Positions 12,011-24,440 of a DNA stretch of 64,000 nucleotides are shown piece after piece. The notes under the pieces were generated by a model. That model saw only the letters and a list, made by a program, of their open reading frames with translations, was not told the origin of the DNA and searched no databases. This stretch comes from Styela clava (taxonomy: Eukaryota > Chordata > Ascidiacea > Stolidobranchia > Styelidae). A program made the position numbers and the translations under genes. The first letter of the stretch is position 1, and each line of letters begins with the position of its first letter. The stretch lies in NCBI RefSeq assembly GCF_964204865.1, contig NC_135254.1, positions 1,927,001-1,991,000 of the forward strand, written 5' to 3'.

Positions 12011-14654
12011 TTGTAATCAATAGTGAGATATAAAATTTTGACCATGAGAAATTCTATTATATTCGAAAATAAAACACCCCATTTTGCCTTTCTCAAAAAG
12101 CAGATATAATGGCCATAATATGTAGAAAAATATAGAGAATTATAGAATAAACAACCCATTTGAGAGGGAATTGAAAAATTTATGTAAAGCGTTATTTCAA
12201 TAAGAAAATTATATGTTTATGATATTTATTTTATATTTACTAATTTCATTTTTATTGTTTTATATCAATGCATTTATTAAAATAACCTAATTATGGTATG
12301 GATTACTACTGGAATTGAACAAAATAAATACTGAATCATGGATGCAAAATGGAATATGAACTTATTTATATTATATATAATTTTTTATATTAACCGTAAT
12401 TAAAATCACTCATTGAGTGAACGAATGAGCATACTGTAATGCTTATTGGGAATACATACCATCTATTAGGCAGAAAACTTAACTACAGAACAGAATATGA
12501 ACCAGCCAAGTGGTGACCTGGGATATTGTATTCATTGATATAGATAGAGATAGTTTATTTTGAAAAGTCCACAATCTGACAATACAAACAAATAAAAAAT
12601 GGAAAGTTTTGGAGAGCGAGCAAAACCTTTAAAAAAGTTTAAAACACGATGAGTATCATGTGCCCGCCGTGTTATAGCAAGTAGTAATGTGTAATGAATT
12701 TAATTCACTGTGGTAAATGAATTGCTATCTTTTTATTTGTTATGAGCACACTTGCTGGAACTCCATAATCTATTATTTTATTTGTTAGTAACACCTTTTA
12801 TAAAAATATCAAATTGTTTATCATACTTGCATCCATATTTCGCCCTAAATTCTATGACACTTTCTCTGTATCCAAATAAATATGTACATGACCACATTAT
12901 TTATTTTTTAGTAATACTTCATTTAAAAGTATCTTAATGTTTATTATACTTGCTATTCTGGTATTTAATCAGTTTTTTGCCTTGAATTTTATTCTATGAT
13001 ACTTGCTCTGTAGCCAAATATCTATATGTATATGAGCACTTTATTTATTTTTTAGTACCGGTAATACTTATTTAAAAATAACCTATTGTTTATCATTGCT
13101 ATTTCAGTATATTATCAATATTTCGCCTTAAAATTCATTCTATGATACGTGCTCTGTAGCCGAATATAGATAGATACATGAGCACTTTATTTCATATATA
13201 TATCTGCTGGAGAAGGGTCAAATCCTGATCATGTATTATTGTTTGTCACTATCCTCCAAATCACTTGCCAGTCATAATCAAGTATTATAATTTGATGTGT
13301 TCAAATTATAGTGTATAAAGAAATATACTCATGATTTCATTACTATTATCGAATGTTTATAATTAAAGTGCTATAACAATAGAATTTTCCTCATCTTTGC
13401 TCATAAAAAACCCATGTCCTATCACATTCATTTTTAGTAGACAAATTTTCCAAATAATAGGTATCCTTGCTAACCCATTTTTATGCAGTTGATATGCAAT
13501 ACATGTCAACTTATCAGCTGAATAAATGATGATCTTAGGACAAAACATGATTATTTAGTACTTTCCAAATCAAAAATTCTTGTGAATAATGTATATAGTG
13601 AATACGGTATATGAGAGCTATTGAAGAATTTAACACCGAACCTGTTAAATGACCCCAAATGTTGTAACGTTGTCTCCCAGTCAAACACCTGAGCATCTGT
13701 TTTTTTTTATTATAATTTATATATGTTCATGGTTTGACGAACGAAATAAACTCTCTCTCTCTATTAGTTTAAAATACTGTCTTCTGGACTTGGCTAATTT
13801 TATACATATCAAAACTTGTAAATATTTGCATATCAAAACTTGTCATTTATTTCGTTCCATCCATGTATTTTCAACTGTTTTTCCAATAAAACGTACTTAT
13901 GCCTTACTGTTACTACTGTTATTTGTAGCTTATTATTGTTAGCTAACTATTTTGAGGTGGGGCGCAAGACTTCACAAATTCTAAAAAGGGGGTGCGGCTT
14001 GAAAAGTTTGGGAATGTTTGTATGTAGTAGACCCTAACCTGGTACACATGGTTCCGGTGTCTACCAACTGGGTTTACATACTTCAATTTGAATTACAGTG
14101 GTAAAACAGAAAAAAGCTGAATGTCGGTCTTATTCCATCTGTAAATTTACCAAAATCTCCACAAAGAATGAACAATGTGCCAGACCATGTGTATTATCGA
14201 TGAAATGAAAAGTGACATATAAAAAATACAGAAGCTGTAGAAAATATTTTGCATTCCAAAAAAATTAGTTCACATATTAAATATTTTACATTACAAAAAA
14301 AATGGTGCTCCAGAAGTATGTGTACCAATATGAAGGTAACTAATTTTGTTCGCCTATTTTATATCAAGTTGTGTAAATGGACTAAATTATATCGGTAGGG
14401 GATATTCACTTGTGTAACACAGACAATTCCCGAACTTTTAATAGAACAAAAATAAGGAGAATCGTAACCTAACCTGGTACACATACTACAAGAGTACCGA
14501 AAAAACAGCCCACATAGTAAAAGCAGTTATGGATATACTTTACATTACAGAAAAATTAATTCACATAGTAAATAGCAGACGCAAGATGTATTTTGCATTG
14601 CAGAAAAAATAGCTCACATAGTTAATAGCAGTCCTGAAATATTTCTCACTATTG
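12011..14654. other. Core between the inverted arms; no gene seen
   Basis: AT-rich sequence with the 150-bp triplication and, at 13950-14520, several short pieces related to the CCTAACCTGGTACACAT MITE family. No recognisable protein frame. Confidence 0.5.
12741..13200. repeat. Degenerate tandem repeat, three units of about 150 bp
   Basis: Three successive units share ATGAGCACTTTATTTATTTT, a TAGTAATACTT tract, and TTCTATGATACTTGCTCTG before the next unit. The units differ by many substitutions and small indels. Confidence 0.65.
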
Positions 14655-15430
14655 ATAACAAAAGTATAATTGCATCCAAATCAACAGTATCAGACTATAT
14701 AAAGGATCGTTAAAATAAAATGATATGCAAGAATCATATTGATAACAAAATGTATTCTAATCAATTTTAATATATCTAAAACAAATTCTTCATAAATATT
14801 TTTTGTAATTTACAATACATGAAAATATGTGAAACAAACTCAGGTTCTTCATTACATAATACACACATTTCATTCCCTGATTTTCTTCCAATTTCTGGCT
14901 TTTGTTTTCAAAGGCAAGATATCCCAGAGTAATTTATAGTTAAAATCAGTATTTTTAATAAGTAAACGAATAGCTCGCAGAGCCATGTGATTCATATGGA
15001 GGACAGAGCTATGATTTTGAGAGGCCGTGGTATATTTAGGCATTCTTCTCGGCTTTCCTCTCCCATGGATAAATATGTAAATCCCATGTTATATCAATGA
15101 ATAAATACATAAATAACCGCACCCCTCTCGGCGACTGGTTCATATTCTGTTCTGTAGACGTTTTCTGCCTAATAGATATGCATTCCCAATAAGCATATGC
15201 TCATAGTTGTATGCTTTCAGCGTACCATACTTCGAAACCCAAAACCAAATATGTATTGAAGAATTACAGACCTCAATACGGCCAATTTCGCACCCGACTC
15301 GGCTGAAGAATGCGTTTTCTTAATATGCAACGAACCATTTAGCTGGACGACGTAAAAATGCAGGGAACAATACCAAAATGAGCAAATCTTTGCAAGTTTC
15401 CACTCATTGTATATATGCTCATTGCTCAGA
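14655..15430 (-). mobile_element. Right arm of the LINE/SINE-containing inverted repeat
   Basis: Reverse complement of 10866-12010 minus the full SINE. It retains only SINE tail sequence (AAATATGTAAATCCCAT near 15070). The two arms face each other across about 2.6 kb. Confidence 0.72.
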
Positions 15431-16454
15431 CAAACATTGCAAATATTCAGGCTTGCGTAGGGCGATAGAGTGGTACGTTGCTCGTTTTGAAGGCCTTCGA
15501 ATGGCATTTCACTGATGATGGCGGTATTTTCGTGCTTCTGAAATTATAACATATTGTCAAGTGATCTATTATTAACGGTATCCCGCCTTCACATTGCCGT
15601 TACCGTACCTGACTTAGTTCCAAAAGCCTATTTAACATACAAAAATGGAATCACTTTTCTATGGACTTGATTTCCCAAGAACTTTTCTTTCCACCAGCTG
15701 GAGAAGGATACAAAACTTTTCATTGAAATGTGATATTTAAACTTATATGGTTGAAGAATGTCAGAAGACTGAGAGACCTGCGTGACTACCGGTACCGTAT
15801 CCCATGGTTCATAGACTAATAGTTAGCGTCCAAGTTAGGACTGAATTTGTGGGTTTAGTATAGAAACAAATGAAATGCAGGGGCAGTTTAAAAAGTCTTT
15901 TGAATACATTCTTGGAAACATTGCACAAACTACAGCAATCTGTAATTATGAGCAGATGAATATTTTTTTCAGATTCATGATGGTTCGTTCAATCGTCAAT
16001 CTTGGTTCAACGCTGGAGTTCAAAGCCAAGTGCTATAGATAAGTTCAGGAGTCTCTGCCACCACATCATCTTCAAATAGTGGTGTCGCTGGGTAGTCACC
16101 AAGTCTCTGATGTGAAGGCACTTAAGTTTATGTCCTATCATAGAAACACAGATTTATTAGCTCAGCCTGATGGGTGCAAATATACTATTGAAAGATAGGT
16201 TTTACAATATAGTTTATTCATTCAATGTAGAAATAGAATATAACAGATTATAAAAAAAATATGATGAAGGAACAAGCAAGTAAATCCAAGAAAATTACTA
16301 CAAATTATACATATATGCCTTTAGGCACAACAATGGAACGTCAAAATAATAGAATTAAATTCATTTCACAATTCCATTGACAGACATAATGTATCACAAT
16401 GATTTTACTGCTGAGCTATTTTATTAAAACTGTCTGGTTTCATCTCCTGATAGT
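15431..16454. other. Interior of the nested element; no gene seen
   Basis: Only short frames. The sequence directly precedes the YqaJ-like frame and may include degraded or spliced upstream parts of that gene, but I cannot define exons. Confidence 0.4.
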
Positions 16455-16784
16455 ATGGAAGAATTGCGCTCGCTGAGCACTAACGTTACCTCATTGTTAT
16501 ATAGTCAGATGGGCAAACACCCACCACTTGGTTCGGTTCTAAAGTTATCAGATGATTATGAAGAAGTTGCAATTTATATGACAGTGATAAATGCAAAACA
16601 CCACAGTTACTACAAAGTGCAGGGCCAACTTCTGGTATCAGGAGCAGCTTGGTGTGACTTTGCAGTACGCACAAAAAATTATATTACGATCACCAGGGTC
16701 ACACCAGACATGGCATGCATGCGGAGCATACTCCATAAAGTAACATCATTTTATCACCAATGGATTGTAAAAGATTCTGCCTGA
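16455..16784 (+). pseudogene. YqaJ-type nuclease domain fragment inside the nested element
   Basis: The 109-residue frame contains VQGQLLVSGAAWCDFAVRTK at residues 55-74, matching the conserved core of YqaJ-like recombinases (Gln-x-Gln, then Trp-Cys-Asp-Phe). These PD-(D/E)xK-type nucleases are widespread in animal transposons. Upstream catalytic motifs are not present in this frame, so it is a last exon or a remnant. The position inside TGGACC-ended DNA suggests it is cargo or machinery of that element. Confidence 0.6.
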
Positions 16785-18085
16785 AGTCCCAAGTCTTCAA
16801 TATTGATTTTCCTTCTTTATTCATCATTTTTACAGTTAGCAAATATGACACCAATGCTGGAAGAAGTATGTGTTTTCTCATTTTGAATTATGTTAAAAGT
16901 GTTGCCCGATTCTGAATCTTGTTAATTCTTTCGTGCCCTTTTATTATTATTATTTCTTTTTCTGGTGGGTAGCCGCGTACTTTTTGAAATCTATTTTAAG
17001 TTATGCTCGACTTCCAGTTTTCTCTGCATTTTGTTTGTATGTTGGCTTTTTGTGTTGTTTATGCCAGAGAACCAAAATAAAATGATGATGATGCTGGCTT
17101 ACATTTTTCTGCTGTCTGACAAAGCGCTGTCATTTTCATCAGCGGCACTTGAGGTAGTTTCAACTTTCAACTAAAGAGTCTGAGGGCAGATCTAGTTGGA
17201 TCCTTGACAATCCTTTCTCACTTTCGTCAGATTCCCATGTCTCTGTATCAAATGAAGTATCTGGTGATGATCCTGTTAAATTATGATCCAAAGTTAAATT
17301 ATGGTATAAGTAATCCTTACCTCCCAATTTGATGGTGCTCTTTTGTTGGGCGACAAGAATCTGATATAGGATCAAGGTATTCATCAGTTGGTTAATCGCC
17401 TCTATGAAAATGCATGATGGAACGCATTGCTTGTATGAAAATTCATTTCATATAAGAATTAACATATTGAATATATATCATAGGTAATTTTTCCTAGGTT
17501 GAATTGACTGTGAGGCCTGTTGCATTCCTTTATCCACCTCATTGCTTTTTGGCAGTCACTATGTGGCTTCGGAAAAGGCACAAATCTTACTCCATTTGAA
17601 CGGCAGGGTCACCGTACAGGTTGTCAGACTGGCAAATACCATATGCGCAGCGTTTACACATAGTTAGTCTACCAAAATAATTCACTAATAGATTCTGTTT
17701 AATAAAAATGCAACATCGTATTGAAGGCGAATTCTTCCGTACTCACATACGGTAGGCTACCGGTACTCTTGATTGCATCAGCATGACTGTCTACTATTTT
17801 TTGGTTCGAAATAGCAGTTGGTTGACCTGTACGGTACCGTACCTGTAAGGTGCATGCAGCGGGTACAGCCTTTTAGTATAGATATACAGATTTTGTAAAC
17901 GTGATTTGCAACAAGTAACATACAGTAATACAGCTTTCTAATCATCGCAGCCCTGCGAAGAAAACAAAAAGCGAAAAAAAGGACAAAGATCTGCCTAAAC
18001 CGCCAGCAACCTGTGCGGAACGCGTCCAAAGTTGTCTGAGCGACTTTTCAGCGAAGAATATTTGTTTACATCTGCTCGCTTGTGA
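16785..18085. other. Right portion of the nested element; no gene seen
   Basis: Short frames only, none recognised. The last 70 bases before 18127 resemble the right end of the 501-bp element at 32655-33155 (TTTACAT, GATTGG and AAAGGTCCA landmarks). Confidence 0.45.
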
Positions 18086-18127
18086 TTGGTTGAGAATACG
18101 GATGTTTTGATGTCGGTGAAAGGTCCA

Positions 18128-18690
18128 TTGCACTCGATTTATTCCAAGATCAAGTCTTTTACGTCAATACTTGATCTCTGGTATAATCAATTGAAAGATA
18201 ACGATTGCACGCATTTTCCCACGTTGAAAAAACACAATCCAACTTTTTGTACCCAATATGCTTTGGAATGTTCCAGTCTCTTGGAAAGCTTCCATGCTAG
18301 ATTTACGGATATCAAAAGCAAGAAGCTGAAGCTTGATATCTTTTCTATTCCCTTCATTGTCACACCTGCTTCTGCACCCTCCGAGTCTCATCAAACTCAT
18401 GAAACTACAAAGCGATGACACGCTGAAAGCAATGTATCTGAATATGCCGTTGCTTGAATTTTATCGTGTTTATGTATCAAAGAAAGAGTTTCCAAACTTG
18501 AGAGCTAGCGCTCTTAAATGGTCATCTGTTTTCGGAAGCACCTATTTATGCGAACAATTTTTTTCTAAAATGAATTATACTAAAAGTCGATACAGGTCAA
18601 GGCTGGCAGATGAAAATCTTGGTCTGCAGTTGAGAGTTTCCACATCGTCAATTCGTCCTTCGTCAATTCCATCGTCAACGATTAGTAAAA
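18128..18690 (+). pseudogene. hAT transposase, C-terminal part (disrupted)
   Basis: The frame resumes at 18128 in register with the codon ending at 10829: LHSIYSKIKSFTSILDLWY continues the LQGPDQL segment. It runs through HARFTDIKSKKLKLDIFS, then a frameshift near 18370-18385 moves the reading to another frame: LQSDDTLKAMYLN, KEFPNLRASALKWSSVFG, then the dimerisation motif STYLCEQFFSKMNYTKSR and SRLADENLGLQL. The continuity proves the 7.3-kb interruption is an insertion. Confidence 0.85.
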
Positions 18691-18869
18691 AAGAAAGAAT
18701 ACCAAAAATCTCACTAAGACAAAAAGCATTAAATGTTTCTTTATTTGTTTTCTATTTTATGCTGCAATATAACATTAAATATATTCAGCTGTATGGATAC
18801 ATGGGTTTTATTACTTTCGATTGATTTTGTTAATGATTTTTTTTTTCGTTTTAATGGGTATCATATGAT

Positions 18870-18945
18870 AGGATTTACATATTTATCCCTCCGAACCCAC
18901 GCAGAGGTACGTTAGCTAGCGCATTCCTAACGCTTAGTGCGACGC
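18870..18945 (-). mobile_element. Internally deleted SINE inside the hAT
   Basis: The tail AGGATTTACATATTTATCCC is joined directly to the head region (GCATTCCTAACGCTTAG), so the SINE body is missing. Same family as 53861-54182. Confidence 0.65.
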
Positions 18946-19057
18946 GGGCTCATCGGCGATCGTAATATGACAAAAAAAAGTTGTGCGGCCCGCCTACTCA
19001 GCGGTAACTAAAAAGTGGCCTGCGATAGCAAATGGGTTCGTCACCCCTGGTTTAGAT

Positions 19058-19736
19058 GAACTGGTCCCATTGGTCACGGAGCAGTTGATGGGGTCCACAT
19101 TGCTAGGCGCAAAACTGATTTTACTTTTCTCTTGACTAGAAAACTTCCCGTTTTTCCTAGTTTCATTGCTTGATATGGTTTTTTCACGGGGTGTTTTTCA
19201 CTTTGTTGAGCATGAACTATTTGAACATAATCGGATTTGGAATCTACCAATCAAAATTACACAGATATTATGAACAGGGGACCATGAGTGCTAAATGCCT
19301 CCGGAAGTATGCCACGAGCCATAAAAAGTCAGGAACCACTTGTTTATAGACTTCTACGTGAGTGTGCTTTCTAGCTGTTTAAATTATGCTGAGTCACATT
19401 TCACAGCTTTAGTAGAATTTTGCTGAATAACGTTTTGTTTGAATCTTATAAAGAATGATTATGCCTAGCCATATTTATGAGCCTCCTAGCGCAGTTCATT
19501 TTCATTTGTCTAATGTGGGCAAAGAAAAGCACCTAATTATCAAACTACTACTGAACTAAGATTGTTTCAGAGGTCCTCTCTCCAATATACCTATCCTAAC
19601 CCCAGATATCCATAGTATGGTGGGCGTGGTCATTTTCACGCTTGAGTAATTTTCTATTTTGCGGTTCATTTCCTTTTCTGGTGGATTCTCATAAATTGAC
19701 AAAATAATAACAAACTCACAAATGATCGAATCAATA
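19058..19736. repeat. Duplicated 3' flank of lectin copy 2; no gene seen
   Basis: From 19465 the sequence parallels 2090-2350 and the flanks of copies 3 and 4. Bases 19060-19330 hold a hAT-like remnant (CATTGCTAGGCGCAAAAC) and unrelated sequence. Confidence 0.5.
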
Positions 19737-19958
19737 TTTATTATCATGTTTGGTTGTATACAGAAATCACAAGGAGACAGCTATGAATTTTATTTTCTGA
19801 GCAAAAAGTTCCAATAGACAAGGCGACTAATTCAAAGCATGGGTTATACGGTTAATAATAGTAAAGGAATAATATAAGTAAGTAATAAAAAGTAAGAACT
19901 CTTTGTCGTTTATATCATTCAGTCCGTCAACGAAGTTCTGTCAGGTTTTGAGCTGGTT

Positions 19959-22080
19959 TTACATTTCACAGATGACACCGTGACGTGTCCAGGATGGTTG
20001 CTCATTGTACATTCCCTGAGTTGCAGACTCTGGATCTTTATTGACATCAACAACAACATTTGTCAGCGATGCATCGGGTGTTGGATAACCAGAATACCAC
20101 ACTTCTGTTGCTATAGTGATTGGCTCTCCACTTGACAGCAAAAGCTGATTGTTCTGTAACAATTGAATTAACGGCTCCATATTCTGTTGCTCGACAGGTT
20201 AATGCAACTGACGTATTAATTAGTTGAATGGAAATACTTGCTTTTAGTAACGAGTTTTATAGTAAAAAGAGGCATCATAGACGAAGTATGGCAAGTGATG
20301 TGTTTTTAAGAACTACATGAAAATGAGTGGAAACCAGACATTACTGGAAATATCACAAATTATCGGCAAATACCAGATATTTATCGCACGGTTCGTCTAT
20401 GACGTCACAATATATTCGAAATTATATACTATATATTGGGTTTTTCTAATTATCAAATCTCTTAATAAATCATAAGGCATCGTTGATTATATGCTTAATA
20501 TTTGGTAATTTTATTAAAGACAAGCTTTGAGCCAACCATGGACACGGTGAAGTTTACAAAAATGAATCAAACTCTGCTGAGGTTGTGATCTATTGAACTG
20601 ACCTTATACTGCATCCCAGTCCAGATTTCAACCCATGACCTACCAGCAGGGATCATTGAGCGAAGATGAGTGCGAAGTGACTTGTAATCCGCTATGTCGT
20701 AAATATTCGCGGGTTTTCGTTGTTCATTGATTTGCAGATTGATTTACCATCGTTGAAGGTGACATTGTTTCGACCATACACTACTATTCGGAAGCATTTT
20801 GACTTATATATGACGTCACATTTAACTGAAAGCAACAATATTGTTGTCATTGAATCTTTTATATTAAAATTTCAGAATTTTTTAACGATATGGGATTTAA
20901 ATTTTGTCGTATTTCTTCATTTCGAAATAGAAATTTTGGAAATACTGTAATCTACTAATTTTGGAGAGAGGAAAGTTGATATGACGGAACGTAAATAAAG
21001 CAAACAAATCTTTTTCAGGCATCATAATAGCTATCAAGTTAATATACGCGGTTGGTGGGCAAAGTTGTAACGGACTAGGGTCATAAAATTAAATACTCAT
21101 GCTTTGACGGTGTGGCATATTTTATCGTCAAATTATAAATCTTTAAATTCAAATATAAATTACTTTCAGCTTTTTTCTTTTCATCAAGACTCTTCTTGAT
21201 CAATCTGACGATATCTGCAAAACAATGACATATTTTATTTGTGTGTAGGGTATGGCGTTTTAAATCAGTTCCCATCATATTATAGGTCCATAGTTTTTTT
21301 CATCGACGACCCTAATAACTTTGTAACCGCTTTATACTTTAACTATCTCACTCGCCGAGAATATTTTTGCACCACTTACTATAGCGTAATTATGACTCAA
21401 AAGTCTGTCATACGTTTACGGTGACAAAGGTATTTTCAAACATAATATATATCATGACGTAGGTCGAACTCACCAGATTCATCGACTTTCTGTGAAATAA
21501 ATAAAAAAAAGCAGTTGATTACTAAAGAGAATATAATACGTGAGTTGTTTTAGATTATATTAGTTGCGTGAGATGCAGAAATCGGATTGAAAATTGGGTT
21601 GAAATTTAACCAAAAAGTATCGAGTTCTTACAAAAATATTAACCCTAACAGTACCAATGGTCTCTTTCCTAAAGCATTGCTTGGAGACAAAGTAACTCCA
21701 TACATAAAGTGACTGTCAACCAAAGCCCAGCTTAGAGTCAAACAGTGAAAACACCTGATGATAATAGTAACTTGACTTCACCTTGCAATCTCCAACTTGT
21801 ACGAGTTTCCAATTCACGATCTTGGAAACGCAGAATCCAGCTGTCAAAATGGGATATTTTTAGGATCAATTCAACCATAACTTGTTCCAAGATTATAGGC
21901 GTTGCTACACTCTTATATTTTAGAATTCTTGGTACCGGATTTAGACGAAGATTGCCTGCAATTCAGTATTTTAAAATCAACCAAGTAATTGTATTCGAAG
22001 CAAACCTTACCCGGCACTTTGGGCTCCCCAACCAAGCCACAGATGAGAGAGATAAACAAAATAGTTTTGACAAAGTCCAT
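19959..22080 (-). pseudogene. C-type lectin domain protein, copy 2 (frameshift in exon 5)
   Basis: The exons align one-to-one with copy 1: 22011-22080, 21782-21840, 21474-21489, 21164-21214, 20603-20825 and 19959-20153, with all splice sites present. Exon 5 is 223 nt where copies 1 and 4 have 224. One C is missing from the run near 20718 (TTTTCG against TTTTCCG in copy 3). The frame then meets TAG at 20692-20694, after 43 full codons of the exon, truncating the CTLD. The other exons are well kept: signal peptide MDFVKTILF, two cysteines in exon 2, final ICEM. Exon 6 has also lost a Trp kept in copies 1 and 4 (Leu in the ASLTNV segment). Either this is a young pseudogene or one base is wrong in the assembly. 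AATAAA lies at 19737-19742 (minus). Confidence 0.82.
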
Positions 22081-22522
22081 GTTTGCTACCAGAAAGCTTT
22101 GATGACGCAACTAAATGCTTAGCTATAGACTAAATATCTGTAAAAATATCCGAAGGTATTATTATAAGTTGCTTATTTTATAAGCTCTTCGTTGGTTTCA
22201 GGATGATGTATTTTTAGACCTTTTTCGACTTTCCTGATCTTTTTAATATACAAATTCAAAACAGATATGCAACATTCATGAAAAACATTATATATTAAAT
22301 AATGCAGTTAAATTAAAAGTAAATAAAATTCCCATTCAGTTGTGCCTGTTCTAAGTTAGAACAGTAATCACTGGCACACAGTTACGTACAAATAGACAGA
22401 TAACAGCTAAATTAGTTGTAAACTCCATCATGGCATAATCTTCGACAATTATATATTTTGGGGTATTCATGATATAGTTCACGATACATACGCAAAACGA
22501 ATATGCAACACCTATCAACCAT

Positions 22523-22925
22523 TATTGTACGACATTAAGTTCACCCAGATTTCAAACCAATCACTGAAAACAGGTCGGCAGGCGCTTACAGAATCAACGA
22601 GTCCGCTATATGCGACTGGCCGTAGCAAGTGAACAGGCAGTGATGTTATCCGTGCTGTAAGTAAAAAAGGAAACATAAAAACACCCGCATGACGCAGCAT
22701 CCAAACTGCATTCACCTATTTTATTTGTGCAGTTGAAAGCAGTTTTTATTCCCGTATGGTGTTTAGTTAGACGTCACTTCCTGTGGTATACATAAAACAA
22801 ACTAAAGAACAGAATATTCTTGTTGCACCCTATTACCCTGTGCGTTTACTATATTCTGTTGTACGAAAATACACTGTGGTATATCTACATTCTGTATATA
22901 AAATGGCATTCATTGAACATCTTCA
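22523..22925 (+). promoter_or_regulatory. Promoter-like module M, copy 3
   Basis: The core at 22770-22797 has GACGTCACTTCCTGTGG followed by a TATACATAAAA TATA variant, about 690 bp from the lectin copy 2 ATG. The outer part holds a minus-strand frame with RPVAYSGLVDS and CRPVFSDWFEIW, also open in copy 1 but broken in other copies. Confidence 0.42.
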
Positions 22926-22969
22926 AAAATTTAAAAAAAAACGTTTTTTTTTTTGCTTGAGAAACCCGT

Positions 22970-24026
22970 ACTGATAAATCTTTTACGACATATGCTATAG
23001 CGTTCACAGACTAACGAGACAAATAATTTATTCGTTAACTGTGAGTGTTCTCAGTTGTATGTCGGGCATATTGAATAGACTAGGGCGTCGAAATTACGAA
23101 CCACGAGATGGATCCGGTCTAACGAAGTGTTTTAACGCCCACTTTTTCCTTCGAAATATTTTTGTTATCCATTACTGCCGACTGCTCATCTCAGCAGCCA
23201 ATCAGTGCAAAAAAGAAAAACGTGTGAGTCCCGCCAGTGGCGTAGCAAGACTCTCGGTGGTGCGTGGTTTCATCCGTTTATTTGTATTTATACTTTTGTA
23301 TCGAAGGTTGCACAACCCATTATTAAAAAGTGCAGATAAATTAAAGTTCATATCTAGCTGTTCTAACTTAAAACAGTGATCACGGGTACACAGTCATAAA
23401 CTGATCACAGCTTGATTAGATGTCAACATGAGCATGGCGTAATCTTCAGCAATTATATAGGGTGTTCATATGCTACATCTATCAAGTATCAATACCAACT
23501 TTCATGACCTTTGACCGATGCTGACAGTAACTTTTTCATTGATATTTGAGGGGACGCTCGCTATACCCCATCGTTTACAGAGTTAGCGCGGTTGCTATTC
23601 GTACCAGCTTTGAAAAGTCATGTTTGTCTAATTTACCCATAGCACGCAGACAAAGGCAGAAATGCATGACCTGCCAATTGCTTCTAAAAGTCAACAAATT
23701 ATGTTGCAGGTATGGTACCACGGTCTGTTTGCAGGTTGATTGAGTACCGGTACCGTAGTGGTGCACCCGTACTGCAGTACTATCAAAGGACCGGATATCG
23801 TGTCAAACTAACCTACAGTGTACCTTTAAACTCAAACATTGACATACTACGGCAAACCTACTTTAGCACAGTATTTGGATTCAACGAAAAAACGATCTCC
23901 CAGATCATCTACCGTCAAACCACAAGCGAATTCACAGCAACATCGCAGCGTCCCCTCGAAGCAAGGTAAAACGTGGTTCTGGCAGCAGTCGTCACGCTCC
24001 GTTGAATCGTATGGAAGTTGGTAATT
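22970..24026. repeat. Tail block T copy 3 and block P copy 3
   Basis: Bases 22970-23160 repeat tail block T; 23500-24010 repeat block P, including GTTTGCAGGTTGATTGAGTA and TACGGCAAACCTACTT. No gene seen. Confidence 0.65.
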
Positions 24027-24440
24027 GTAATGCGACATAAAGTTCACTCAGATTCCAAACCAATCACTGAAAACAGGTCGGCAGGCTCTTGTAGAATCAA
24101 CGAGTCCGCTATATGCGATTGGCCGTAGCAAGTGATCAGACAGTCATGGTATGCGTGCTGTATCTACAAAATGAAACATAAAAACATCCGCATGACGCAG
24201 CATCCAAACTTTATTCGCTTCTTATATTTATGCAGTTGAAAGAAGTTTATATTCGCGTGTTGAGTTTTGTTTGAGGGTCACTTCCTGTGGTATATTTAAA
24301 ACAAACTGAAGAACAGAATATTTTTGTTGCACCCAATTACCCTGTGCGTTTAGTATGTTCTCTTGCACGACAATAAATTGTGGTATATCTACATACTGTT
24401 TACAAAATAGCATTCATTGAACATCTTCGATAATCGTTAG
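24027..24440 (+). promoter_or_regulatory. Promoter-like module M, copy 4 (degraded)
   Basis: Core at 24271-24300: the CRE is lost (GAGGGTCA), CTTCCTG and TGTGGT remain, and the TATA is TATATTTAAA. It probably reflects decay of an unneeded copy. Confidence 0.4.

Larger units (their letters stand above)
10830..18127. mobile_element. 7.3-kb nested DNA element with TGGACCTTTCCCC ends
   Basis: It starts TGGACCTTTCCCCGACC just after a TA and ends GTGAAAGGTCCA. The same termini bound the 501-bp element at 32655-33155, which lies between two TA dinucleotides, so this is a family with TA target sites. Here the right-hand TA is not seen. Removing 10830-18127 joins two transposase codons exactly. The interior includes inverted LINE/SINE arms, a triplicated 150-bp unit and a YqaJ-like fragment. 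Whether all of that belongs to one element or arrived by later nesting is unresolved. Confidence 0.7.
9536..19049 (+). mobile_element. Autonomous-type hAT (Buster-like) element, split by nested insertions
   Basis: The left end CAGAGGTGACGAACC and right end GGTTCGTCACCCCTG are inverted repeats with one mismatch. A perfect 8-bp target duplication GTTTAGAT flanks the element (9528-9535 and 19050-19057). Both subterminal regions carry GCGGCCCGC-type sequence. Without the nested 7.3 kb (10830-18127) the element would be about 2.2 kb, a normal hAT size. It encodes a BED-finger transposase that is now disrupted. Confidence 0.92.
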
